The notes beneath the pieces were generated by a model. The model made no database searches, was not told the DNA's origin, and saw only the letters and a list, made by a program, of their open reading frames with translations. A DNA stretch of 64,000 nucleotides from Trichosporon coremiiforme (taxonomy: Eukaryota > Basidiomycota > Tremellomycetes > Trichosporonales > Trichosporonaceae), in assembly GCA_039545355.1 (NCBI GenBank), contig BCJJ01000037.1:1-64000 (forward strand). The letters run 5' to 3'. This document shows positions 1 through 9,993 of the stretch, piece by piece (within the stretch, counting starts at the first letter, position 1; each line of letters starts with the position of its first letter). The translations under genes were made by a program, and so were the position numbers.

Positions 1-17
1 CTCCACCACCCCACCCG

Positions 18-1955
18 ATGCTCAGCACACAGCGCCTTCTCCGGCAGGCGCTGCTGGCACGGCACTATCCTCATCGGCCACCACCACCGACCGCTGATCT
101 GCTCCAGCGCGCAGACGAGTTGCTGCGGGAACGTCCAACAACAACGAGTGCCTGCCACATGCACCTCGACAGTGTCTACGCACTGATCAAAGACCTGCAG
201 CCCCGAAACATGCAAAAGGAGAGTTGGAAGGCGTGGAGTGCCAAGATGAAGCTGTGGAACCACTGGCTTGATGGTGTCACGCATCTTCACGGCCTGGGAG
301 CCTTCCCCGTCCGAGCAGCTGACGGCGAGCGACAACGCCTGAAGGCGGACGACTTTACACCGCTCCTGCTCTCGATCCAGTCTCCGAGCTGGTTCGACCG
401 ACGAGCAGCCAAGGACGGTACCGTCAAGCCGGACATCGAGCGCGTCTTCCGTACCATGTACGAGCTCGGCTTGCGCCCGACACCCTTCCACCTCATGCTT
501 GCATTGCAGCAGGTCCCGATCGGGGAGATGCTCGACCGTGCAGAGCGGTTACAGAACTCCAAGGCGCCTGAGGCGCTGAGCGGCTTCGACAGGGTTGCGC
601 TCCAGGTTCACCCCATGCTACGGTGGACAGTGCTCGGGAAAGTTGGCCTGCGCCGCCGTGCTGGGGTGCGCCATCACGAGATCGAGCTGCAGAAGCTCCA
701 GCACTATGTCGATTGGCAGGTCATCAAGGCTGTGGCCAAGGGTGACACCAGGTTCGAGCCTGCGCTACAAGCGGCGAGAGAGTCTAGAGCGGTGCTGCTC
801 GCGAGTCTCCTTGACAAGATCGTTAATGCAAATCTCGGCATGGACGCGCGGATACAAATGGCGGAGCTCAATGCTGCCTTCCTCCACATCATCGATGTGC
901 TGCACCTCGGCATGTCACCTGGCTTCGTCGACTTGGGAGGCAAGAAGGTCGACCTCGCAGACCCCATTGAGGCGTACAAGCTTCTTGCTGCTGGGACTGA
1001 CATCTTCAAGTGCAAGAGCGCAGAACGACGTCCGGATCCTATATCCAGATTACCGCAAACGCCTTTCCGCACTCCTCCAGTTCTTGTATCACTACCGTCT
1101 CCATCATCATCTTCATCACCATCCTCATCAATCGCATCATCAGCAGCATCCTCCAACTCCTCAACAGACGTCGACCCATCATCATCAGCACAACATCCTT
1201 TCCACTACCCCACTACCCTTTCGCTTGACTCTGTCGACTCGTCGCCTGTTCTCTCCTTCAAGGGTGTTTCTCCCGTGTCCGTAGCGGCAGTAGAGTGGGC
1301 GCGCACGACAAAACATCCGGCGCAGCAGTGTTTGAAGCATCTTGCCCGGGCCTGTGCTCGCACCAACGACCTCAAGGGCACGCTGCAGCTCTGCACCACG
1401 ACGACGTTCGCGATCCCTGGCTGGCGTGATGCACCGTATCTGGCTGGCGCAGCTCAAACGCCAGACGACCTGAAGCTGCTTCTGCCACACCTTGAACAGT
1501 TGAAGGTCACTCCGGCTGCTCAGGCTTTGGTTCCAGTGCCAGAACGCATTCCAGCAGTGGTGTGGCGTCTGCGTAGGCTCGCCCTCATGCTTGACGCTGA
1601 GGTCGAGAGGGTGGGCGAGTCACACCACCAGGTGACTTACACGGAGCGAGTCGATGTCCTCCTCAGGAGATGGGGACTGCTTCCTGCTTCTCACGCTGAG
1701 ATGATTACGGATGCGCCTGCCAACATCTCTAGGCAACCGATGGTTGGTACTCCACCGGCTACTCCCAGCGACCATTCAGTCCGACGGGCATGGCCGAAAC
1801 CTGCGACGGTGAAGAAGCGTCTTGTCCGCCGGCGTTCCCTCGTGACGGGGTTGTACGCACCGACTGTGCCAGCGTCGCCTCGCACCAAAGTAGCACCAAC
1901 AACCACCCTCGACCGACTGCTCGCGTCTGCGCGCACTCTACCCATAGACTCATAG
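18..1955 (+). CDS. unrecognised protein, possibly mitochondrial (645 aa)
   Basis: A single open frame of 645 codons with no intron needed. I do not recognise the family. The N-terminus begins MLSTQRLLRQALLARHYPHR, rich in Arg and Leu and lacking acidic residues, which would suit a mitochondrial presequence. Residues about 110-330 look helical and include a segment near 155 (YELGLRPTPFHLML) that loosely resembles a pentatricopeptide-type helix pair, but I see no clear repeat series. Residues about 345-410 are a Ser/Pro low-complexity linker, followed by a second ordered region. The frame stays open from the ATG back to the window edge, so the true start could lie further left. It converges tail-to-tail with the uL24m gene, whose stop is 67 bp away. 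An organellar RNA-metabolism role is only a guess. Confidence 0.7.
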   Translation: MLSTQRLLRQALLARHYPHRPPPPTADLLQRADELLRERPTTTSACHMHLDSVYALIKDLQPRNMQKESWKAWSAKMKLWNHWLDGVTHLHGLGAFPVRAADGERQRLKADDFTPLLLSIQSPSWFDRRAAKDGTVKPDIERVFRTMYELGLRPTPFHLMLALQQVPIGEMLDRAERLQNSKAPEALSGFDRVALQVHPMLRWTVLGKVGLRRRAGVRHHEIELQKLQHYVDWQVIKAVAKGDTRFEPALQAARESRAVLLASLLDKIVNANLGMDARIQMAELNAAFLHIIDVLHLGMSPGFVDLGGKKVDLADPIEAYKLLAAGTDIFKCKSAERRPDPISRLPQTPFRTPPVLVSLPSPSSSSSPSSSIASSAASSNSSTDVDPSSSAQHPFHYPTTLSLDSVDSSPVLSFKGVSPVSVAAVEWARTTKHPAQQCLKHLARACARTNDLKGTLQLCTTTTFAIPGWRDAPYLAGAAQTPDDLKLLLPHLEQLKVTPAAQALVPVPERIPAVVWRLRRLALMLDAEVERVGESHHQVTYTERVDVLLRRWGLLPASHAEMITDAPANISRQPMVGTPPATPSDHSVRRAWPKPATVKKRLVRRRSLVTGLYAPTVPASPRTKVAPTTTLDRLLASARTLPIDS

Positions 1956-2021
1956 ACTGCTGGACATATGTGGAAATGGAGAATGGTCAATGCATGGATA
2001 TATCTGTGTTCTACTGTGTGC

Positions 2022-3379
2022 CTAGTGTCCGGCGGGGATGGCCTGGTTGGGTGCGTCATCGAGCTTGATCTTGGCGAGGCGCTCCTCAATCTTGCGGAGC
2101 TTGCGCTCCTTGCGGCTCTTCTTGCGGAGAATCTCCTCACCCTTCGCTCCAGGCACCCACTGTCCCTCGACAAACCGCATGCCGGCAGCCGCAGCGCGGC
2201 GCGTCAGCTTCCTCGTGTGGGAGAGCTGGGTGTCGAACTCGCGCCCGGCAGCCTCGCGGATCTCCTGGCGCGTACGCGGCCGGAGTGTGATGCCCTCAAG
2301 CCGCACGGCATCGAGTGTCAGCAGCTCCTCGATACCGGCGTCGCGTCCGCCCGCCTCCCACTCGGCCACGGCTGCCTCGACGTACGCCTCCCTCGCCTCG
2401 GCCTCAGCCTCGCGGCGGAGGTTCCAGCCCTTTACCATCTTGGCACGGGCGTAGCGCGGGCTCAGCTCCTCCTGCAGGTAGAGCGGGAGGGCAGCCTCGA
2501 GTTCAGGGCTCGTACGGCTCTCGGGGGCGAAGACGTACTCGTCGGCCCAGTCCTGGTCCTGCGGTCCGGGGGCAGGGCCACGGAGTGATGCGGGGATGAG
2601 CGGGTGCGGGATCCGCGAAGCGTCCTGGAGGTTCAGCGTCGAGGCGGCCGAGGCGCGCTCAAGCGTGTCGACTGGCTGCGGGTCGGCCTTCTCCTTGCTC
2701 TCGATGATGGGCCAGGGGATGCGGACCTGGTCGCGGACTGGGTCCCTTGCAAGTCCGGTGCCATCCCCAGACAGACCAGCGGCGAAGCGGCCCCACTTGA
2801 CTGAACGTGTGGTCTGGTCGAAGAATGGTGAGGTCGTCGCGATACGTGTCGCGAAAACAGAGTCGGCGCCCGCATCGCGCACGCAGAGCTGCACGGAGGA
2901 GTAGTGGACCGGCCGGCGCTGGCGCGTGTAGTTCCGCTGCTGGAGGAAGGACTGGCGCTCGTCGTCCGTCATCTTGGCCAGCTCCTCAGGCGGAGGCACG
3001 GGCTGGATCCGGTTCGACTTCTGGTTCGTCAACCCATCCAGGAACACGCGGTTGTTCACCATGTCCACCCCTGTCACTGTGTAGACGCGCCAGACCTTTG
3101 CGCCCTTGCTGTTGTCGTATTTCTCCTCAGGCTTGCCGACCATCAGGCGGACTTTGTCACCGGGCACAATGTTCCAGCGCCGGATACGGTCCTTTGGCGC
3201 AGTGTACACGCGACTCGGGCGCGGGGCGCGGATAGGGTACCGCTTGTTCACGAACTTGTTGTTCACCACCTTGTCAAGGTGGTGGAAACCTGCACCGTGT
3301 TAGCGAGCGAAATGCTGGTGACCACAACGATCCGCAGAAAGGAACACGCACCCTTCGGAATCCTATCGACGACGGGCAT
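2022..3379 (-). CDS. mitochondrial large-subunit ribosomal protein uL24m
   Basis: Two exons: 3379-3352 and 3289-2022, joined across a 62-nt intron (3351-3290) with donor GTGCGT, branch CTAAC and acceptor CAG. The join gives a protein of about 425 residues starting MPVVDRIPKG. The N-terminal third carries a KOW-type segment: IVPGDKVRLMVGKPEEKYD followed by a VTGVDMVNNRVFLDG loop, as in bacterial L24 and yeast Mrpl40. The long C-terminal extension, much larger than bacterial L24, is typical of fungal mitoribosomal proteins and ends in a basic helix (KKSRKERKLRKIEERLAKIK). Without the first exon the frame would have to start at GTG, so the spliced start is preferred. It should act in assembly of the mitochondrial large ribosomal subunit. 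Family assignment is firm; the function of the extension is unknown. Confidence 0.85.
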
Positions 3380-4111
3380 GTTGGCTGCGTCGGTGTCGTC
3401 GTCGGTGTCGGAGTGGCTCGAAGTGGCTAGGTCTAGGTCTAGGTCTAGGTCGTTGGTGAGGGTGCAGAGGGCGGACTCGGACTTTTCGTCGAGTGCCCGT
3501 TATCATTTCCCTTGCACCTCCACCGCCGGTCTCCCTTCCACCTCCACCTGCTAGTCTCGAAAAGTTGTTACACATCATTTTCTATTCAACTGCATCACGT
3601 GATCTCTACTACTAATGTTACGGCTCTACTGGAAAGTCTAAACAAGTATGGATGCCTATTGATGTCACTGCCGTGTGGTTCTGGTAGATGGATAGGAGTT
3701 GTAGCTTGTGCATCGTGGAAAGTAACGGGCTTCTTATGATATCAGCAAAGGGTTATTGCTTCTATCTCCTTGACACTGGTGCCGATGGTCAAGGCCGTTC
3801 AGCACGTTTGGGTCAGTTGGCAGTTGCGAAGCCATGCCACTTCAGTTTGGTGCCTAGATTCCTAAACTACGGTTGCCCTTCAATGCTGGGCCGGGTTTCG
3901 CCATGCTGCGACAAAGTCAATGATGTCGGCATACTCCATTGCAAGGACAGGAGGGTGACGGCAGAGTACCTAGGTAGTGGTCATGTCACTGCCTTGCCAC
4001 ATTTCATTGGTGTATGTGGCTAGTGTCTGCAGGTGGTTGACTGGACCTCATCCAGCCTTCACCCTATGTACCTCTTCGTGAACGTCAACGCCTCTCTCAT
4101 ACCCAGACGCA
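3380..4111. other. intergenic region
   Basis: About 730 bp between the divergent uL24m gene and the small candidate gene at 4112. It carries a short GGTCTA tandem repeat near 3428-3452. Small frames here have no coding character. Nothing else is recognised. Confidence 0.6.
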
Positions 4112-4772
4112 ATGAACGACAACGATGAATACGACCCGACCGTCTATCCGCGCAACCGCTGGCCGAACCGCACGTACTTCCATACCGGATAACTCACGTA
4201 CGGATCCCCCGATCCACGTCTCCGTTTCGCAGCACAGCAGGCGAGTCGCCGTGTCGCGGCTGCAATTCTCCGCCAGCAACCGTGACGTTGGCGACAATGG
4301 AGTCGAGGCCGGGACAGTGGATGGCGTGGATCTAGACCTTGCCGTGCCGGACGTCCTCGTTAGAACGTGAGCTGATGGCAGGAACGACGAGTTGCGTGAG
4401 GACTATCGCATCGTCCAGCGCTTCATCGCATCTACGCTTCGTGGATAGCGGGAGCGGATTACAGAGGGGATGCGCGAGATTATCGAGATTGTACGTCTTA
4501 CCCACGTATCCACTAACGTCCGGGCCGTTCAGACTCTCACTGGACACCTCCCCGACAACGACGTAGTACAACAGTGGTACGCCGCCAGCGACAGAACGGA
4601 GGAAAGAGTCATGATGTGTATGGAACAAGTGTGGAGTGCGCGCGACTCGCTCGAGCACTTGGCAAACGAGACGAAGACGCCCTGGAGAATCGTGCTTCCC
4701 TTGTTGCAGAGGTGTAAGTCGGGAGAGCTCGAGAAGAGTATGACCTGGCACGGACGTACGCTCGAATACTGA
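4112..4772 (+). CDS. small unrecognised gene, or a recent pseudogene
   Basis: ATG at 4112 opens 62 nt (MNDNDEYDPTVYPRNRWPNR) up to a GTACTT donor at 4174. The acceptor AGCTGATGGCAG at 4381 has the form used by many introns in this window, and joining 4173 to 4382 keeps frame (RTNDELREDYRIVQRF). A clear 42-nt intron follows at 4491-4532 (GTACGT donor, CTAAC branch, CAG). The last exon runs to the stop at 4772 and is helical and charged (for example WYAASDRTEERVMMCMEQVW). Between these lies an in-frame TAG at 4446-4448. It is removed if 4396-4464 (GTGAGG to TTACAG, 69 nt) is an intron; otherwise the gene is broken. Expected size is about 115-135 residues. An ambiguous base (n) follows at 4783. 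I do not recognise the family. Confidence 0.4.
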
Positions 4773-5149
4773 TTCATGGACTNCCACGGCGCTTAGAATC
4801 GCCTGGGACGGGACGCGGATGCCTGCCTCTCCGCCTGCCTCTTCCGGGTCCTCGTATGCCACTGCGGCACATAGTTGGCGGGCCGGCGATGCGGACTGTG
4901 TTACCTGCCTCGAGCATTCAACTTTCGGATCTCGTTAGTAACTGCACACGTGACTGAACTGTATTGCCGATCACGTCGGGTAAGCTTAAAAGTTCAGCGA
5001 GCGAGTGGGGCAAAGATAATGATGATGATGCACGACAGCACGGGTTGCGCGTCTTGATCCGTACTGCCTTCGCACGCAGGACTGCTCTGCTTTTGATTTG
5101 TGCATCTTTATCAGCCCACTCTGGTGGGCGTTTTCCCCATCGACTAAAC
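4773..5149. other. intergenic region with one ambiguous base
   Basis: A convergent gap before the 3' end of ATP3. It contains the only n in the window (4783). No gene seen. Confidence 0.6.
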
Positions 5150-6493
5150 TTAGAGAGCGGAAGCACCAGTGATAATGTCGATAAGCTCGGTGGTAATGAC
5201 GGCCTGGCGACCACGGTTGAACTGGAGCTGGAGCGAGCCCATCATGTCGTTGGCGTTGTTGGACGCGTTCTCCATGGCGGTACGACGGGCCGAGATCTCG
5301 GCGGCGTGGCCCTCGACGAGGAGAGCGTAGATGGCGTTGGCGAGCGAGAACTCGGCGAGGTCCTTGGAGACGTCCTCCTCCATCTCGTAGCGCTGGAAGC
5401 CGGCGGCGGCACGGAGCTCCTCGGCCGACTGGACGGTGACGGTCTGGGCCTCGTACGAGAGAGCCGAGATGTAGTGGTTCGAGATGATGCGGACCTCGTT
5501 GAAGTCACCGCCGTGCTTCATGAGCTCGTCAGCGATGGCGACGGCCTCACCGAAGGTGGGGACGTCCTTGCCGACACCGGAGAACGAAATGCGGATGTTG
5601 TCGTTGTTGATCATACGGGTGAGCTGAGCCTTGGGCTTGTCACCGACAATCGCGACCTGGATCGAGGGGTCCTCGACAGCGATCTTGCGGGTGTAACGCG
5701 AGAGCGAGGAGTGGATACCACCGCAGAGACCACCGTCGGACGACATGACGAGGTAGATGGGCTTCTTCTCGACGGCCTCGCCAGTCGGGCCAGCGGCAGC
5801 AGCGTTGTCACCCTCCTTGGTCTGCTCGTAGACCTCTGCAAACGTCAGCCTCCATTCATGTTTACGTTTGTGACTTCTCCCTCCTCTCTGCTCAAACCCA
5901 TCCTCTTTCCCTCGTATCCAAGCCCAATCCGTGTTCTTTCCTGCGCTGCTCCGACTCCGACATGTCTCTTCGGCTTTTTATTCCGACACGTAACGTCCGC
6001 CCACCGATCCCTGATTCGTCTGCTGATGATGTCGCGACACATACCGTTGGAAGCACCGCCGTACTTCTTGGCCTCGCGCATGGCCTTCTCGGCACGGGTG
6101 AGCTTGGTCGAGGCGACGACCTTCATGGACTGAGGGTCAGCTACATCTCCTGGCCGTTCCAGCTACACACCTTGGTGATCTTCTCAATGTTCCTGACCGA
6201 CTTGAGACTGTTACGTATCAGCACTTGCGACTCTGCATGCACTCGTTCTCCATCGGCGCAAAATCATCCGGCAGCAACACGGCGCATGATCGGTTATCCG
6301 TTCTGTCGGCGCAGGTCGTTGGTAGTGGTGCGAGGTGTCGGAGTTGCTAGCCGAGATGATTTTGTCGAGGGAGGGGTCGAGTTTGTGCGACATACCGCTG
6401 GTCAATCTCCTTGAGGGTAGCCATGCCAGCCTTCTGCTGCTGGTTGGCAGTGCGGGCGGCCGTGAGGGCGGGACGGACACTGCGGGCGAACAT
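5150..6493 (-). CDS. ATP3: mitochondrial F1 ATP synthase gamma subunit
   Basis: Four exons: 6493-6396, 6207-6171, 6129-6045 and 5835-5150, giving about 301 residues, the usual size. The gamma subunit is the central rotor shaft of F1 ATPase in the mitochondrial matrix. The N-terminus (MFARSVRPALTAARTANQQQ) is a basic presequence. The conserved N-terminal helix follows as LKEIDQRLKSVRNIEKITK and SMKVVASTKLTRAEKAMREA, spread over the first three exons. The last exon holds the Rossmann-like part (VMSSDGGLCGGIHSSLSRY) and ends in the C-terminal rotor helix (NRGRQAVITTELIDIITGAS). Introns use CTGAT or CTGAC branch sites; the third is 209 nt, long for this region. The gene is divergent from SUI3, about 540 bp between start and SUI3 exon 1 end. 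Identification is secure. Confidence 0.95.
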
Positions 6494-7033
6494 TTTGGTC
6501 GGTGAGTGGGGAGGGGAGGGGTAGAGGTGAGGAGAAGAGGTGTTCAAGTGTCGATGAGAGTGTCTGGCAAGCAAGCAAGCACCACCCAGCCAGTGTCCAC
6601 GCCCTGGCAGAGACCAGCACCCCCTACCCAGCAGCCAGCCAACCAGCCGGAGCGACTCGGGACCCGACTGCCCCGTCCACCAACGCGACCCAGGCTAAAA
6701 CTCCGAAGCACCGGAGCTATGGGCTGTGCGCCCAAGAGATGTGGCACCACCCACAGGCGACCTCGCTCACTAGATGCGGGACCAAATCGACCACATGGCA
6801 CCGTCATCGACCCCCCGCCTACAGAGTCTTTTGTGCTCGAAAGCCAGAGCGCATCGACTCGACATCGCCGCACCACCACCCACAAGCAGGCTTGCTCATC
6901 ATCACACCCGTCGAGCAACACCTACACCAAAAGGCCGGCAACACTTCGTCAATCCCGCCCATCCATCCTTCGAACCTCGCGCGTTTCCCCTCTCCCACCT
7001 ACCCCGCCTTCCCCCTTTGCTAATCCACTCAAA
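6494..7033. promoter_or_regulatory. shared divergent promoter and 5' UTR region of ATP3 and SUI3
   Basis: The gap separates two divergently transcribed housekeeping genes. It is C/A-rich on the + strand toward SUI3, as expected of a 5' UTR. The frame 6506-7042 has no coding signature. Regulatory elements were not identified. Confidence 0.5.
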
Positions 7034-8146
7034 AGTACGTAGCCGCACATCACATCCGGAGCACCCGACGCCACCGTCCCCTCATCACGGATCATGACCA
7101 TGACAATGCTGACTGTGCAGTGGCCGACCCCGTCATCGACTCGTTCGCGGGTATGAAGAAGAAGAAGAAAAAGGTTGCTCTCGACCTCGACAACGAGGCT
7201 CCTGCGCCTGCTGCTGAGGCCCCCGCTGCCAGCTCTTCGTCGGCCCCTGCCGAGGATGCCCCTGCTCCCGCCGCTGCCGAGGAGAAGCCTGCTGAGGAGG
7301 GTGACATGTTCGCCGACCTGAAGAAGAAGAAGAAGAAGTCCAAGAAGGACATTCCCCTCGACCTCGACAACGCCGAGACCCCCGCCGCCACGGGAGATGA
7401 CGTCCCCATCGTGAAGAAGAAGAAGAAAAAGCCTGCCGCCGACTTCGCCAAGGAGGTGAGTGAAGCGTCTGCGCGGCGAGCGCCGGGGCTTGTGTCCGGT
7501 GCGACTTGTTGCGTCACAGCTCAACTTGCGAGACCTTAGCTAACCCCAGCTCGACGAGCTTGAGGCCGAGAAGAACGAGGAGGAGGGTGGCGACTTTGGT
7601 GACGATGTGTTCAAGACGTCTGGCGAGGGAGCAGGTGTCGAGGGAGGTCTCGACCCGTGGGTCGCCGAGAACCGTGACCCCACCTACAACGAGCTTCTGA
7701 AGCGATTCTTCACTCTCCTCCACGTCAACAACCCCGAGCTTGCCGGCGAGAAGAGGCGATTCACCATTGTTCCTCCCCAGGTGACGCGTGAGGGAACCAA
7801 GAAGACGTCGTTCGCCAACTTTGTCGACATTTGTCGCCGTCTGCACCGTCAGCCCGAGCACGTTCTCATGTTCCTGTACGCCGAGTTGGGTACGCAGGGA
7901 TCGATGGACGGTGCGCAGCGCCTAGTTCTCAGGGGACGGTTTAACCAGAAGCAGATCGAGAACGTTCTTCGCAAGTACATTGTCGAGTACGTCACCTGCA
8001 AGATCTGTAGGTCGCCCGACACGCTGCTCGGAAAAGAGAACCGTCTCTACTTCCTCACCTGCGAGAGCTGTGGATCGAGGCGTTCCGTCCAGGCCATCAA
8101 GTCTGGTTTCCAGGCCCAGGTCGGCCGCCGCCCCAAGGCCCCTTAG
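7034..8146 (+). CDS. SUI3: translation initiation factor eIF2 beta subunit
   Basis: Three exons giving about 310 residues. The start codon itself is split: the A is the last base of exon 1 (7034) and TG opens exon 2 at 7121, across an 86-nt intron (7035-7120, GTACGT donor, CTGAC branch, CAG). The second intron is 7456-7549. The protein has the three Lys blocks of eIF2-beta that bind eIF5 and eIF2B (KKKKKK near residues 9, 67 and 102), an acidic/Ala linker, then the conserved C-terminal half ([20 protein letters not shown]) and a C2-C2 zinc ribbon (CKIC then CESC) close to the end. It binds initiator tRNA and mRNA as part of the eIF2 ternary complex in the cytosol. No in-frame ATG precedes the conserved MADP start if the intron is retained, so splicing is needed to start translation here. 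Confidence 0.93.
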
Positions 8147-8252
8147 ACGAGTCACGGTTGGTGTTTGCAGTTGTGGTGTATACTATGCATTGCGTACAGG
8201 CAGAAGTAAGATAGGAATACAACTGATTGTTCACTCTTAACCCAAAACGAAA

Positions 8253-9674
8253 TTATGCTACAATGAGACACTCGCCCGTCGGCGCGACGAGCGCGAAACG
8301 GCACTTGGCGAACCGGCCCCCGTCCCAGTGATTCAGCCAGGTACGGAATGAGAGCGCCTTGTGCGCGTCAACGTACACGCGTACATGATCGCCACACTCG
8401 ACACCGACGGGCGGCACGTCCTCTGGCGTGAAAAGCTCGGACTCGGACTCGATCTTTGGCCGTCTTCGTTTCGGCACATACGAGTGCGAGGCGGGCACGC
8501 TACGGCCAGTGGACAGGAATGGGTCCGGTTTAGGCCCCGACGGCGCGATCCGAAGGCGGCCGTACCGCCCCTCACGCTGCAACTCGACGAGCGCAGCGAC
8601 GAAGAGCCGGAGCACCTCCGGCGTCCACAAAAGCGGACGGGCTTTCTCCTCCCCCCTCGCTTCGGGGAGAACTTCGTCCATCTCGCCGCGCGACGTGAAG
8701 GGCGTCCGTGAGCCGGCGACCGGGTCGCCCCACCCCGGCACAATGACGGGCCCATGCACGGGGACGACCCAGTGCACCCTCGTCCCCGTACGGCGGAGGT
8801 AGGCGTGCACATCGGGGTGGAAGGGATGCCGCTGCTGTCCCAGGCGTTTGGGCAGTTTCCACTCGTCCTCGGTGCGTGGGACAGAGGGTACGAATGGGGT
8901 CGGATACTCTGCCTTCAGCACGGAGTCTATGAGGCCGTACCGAGTATCGCGCTCGATTGTGGCGCGCCACCACTGTCGCCGGGCGGAGGGGTTGGGTTCG
9001 GCCCGCTGCGTCGCGAGGGGGAGGGAGCTGGAGCGTTCTGCCGAGGAGGAGCGGGGAGAGGACAGTCGGGAGAGTATTCGTGGGTGTGCCGGGGCTGGCG
9101 GAGGAGCTGGCGGATGCGCTGGGGGAGACGGAGAGGGAGGAGGCGCGCACCAGAGTGCCTCGAAGTCGGGGAGGTCGTTCTGCTCCGGATCAGGGTCGTC
9201 GAAAACCTCGCTCGACCACTCGGGAAACTCAAGTCGGCCACTGCCGAGGGTCAGTCTCGGCGGGTTCGAGACCCACGCCCGCGCATATCGCGGCAGGTTG
9301 CCTTTCTGTTAGCTAGTTCACTGTTTTGCAAGCTCACAAGTACATGCGAACGCGAGCGTTGCTGTGCGCCAGTAGTTGCCTGCTTTGGCTTTGCCTTTAT
9401 CCTTCGGTGGGGGGTGGCCGAACGTCCGCCGCGGAATCGGGACAAGGTTCTCCAGGTCTCGATCGATGTGGTTGCAGTCTGCTATTGCGGCGAGGGCTTC
9501 GGTAGCCCCCCACGCTAGGTGCTCGGCGGTCACCGGACCGGAGACCGCGATGGAGGCGCCGCGGTTGGGAGGGAGGGAGGCGAGCGAGTCGGGCTGCGAG
9601 TCCGCCTGCGGTTGGGACTGGGATTGGGACTGGGACTGTGATCGTGTGCCATATCGCCGTCGCTTGGGAGGCAT
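8253..9674 (-). CDS. unrecognised protein (about 461 aa)
   Basis: Two exons, 9674-9338 and 9301-8253, joined over a 36-nt intron (GTGAGC donor, AGCTAAC branch, AAG acceptor). The N-terminus is MPPKRRRYGTR followed by a (SQ)n run encoded by a hexanucleotide repeat. Residues 40-112 look folded; the middle (about 160-220) is a Pro/Ser linker; the C-terminal 200 residues look globular, with Trp-rich patches such as RQWWRATIERDTRYGLIDS and WTPEVLRLFVAALVELQREG. A basic KRRRPK patch lies near residue 400. I do not recognise the family. A nuclear location is suggested only by the basic N-terminus. The gene is divergent from SCC3, 319 bp away. Confidence 0.7.
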
Positions 9675-9993
9675 CTGGGCGGCATGGGTAGGCGTGTGCT
9701 CATTGTCAACAATCCAATTTCCGTACAGCCCTCAACATGAATGACATCGTTGGGTTGCCATGCGGGGTTACGTAACCATACGCGGTATGGTGGCTTGGGA
9801 CGCGTCGGCTGCGGCTGCGAGGGGAAGTCCAGTCACCCAAACGTTAAGGGAGCGGCACGAATAAGCGCGTGGCAGGGCCCCAGGCATACCCAGCACCGGA
9901 CGCTCGAGGGAGGGAGTTAGGTCATGTTGTTGTTGACGCTGGCTCGACATCGCTCCGTCCCCCATCGCGCCATCCAGTACACATCTGGCCACC
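9675..9993. promoter_or_regulatory. divergent promoter region upstream of SCC3
   Basis: A 319-bp gap between divergent starts. No specific motif was recognised. Confidence 0.45.

Noticed and set aside
3425..3455. GGTCTA repeats considered as telomere-like or subtelomeric
   Set aside because: The unit is not the TTAGGG-type fungal telomere repeat and the region lies between housekeeping genes.
4367..4381. 15-nt intron GTGAGCTGATGGCAG in the small gene at 4112
   Set aside because: It has all signals in miniature, but a 208-nt intron from 4174 with the same acceptor explains the frame without needing an intron of unheard-of size.
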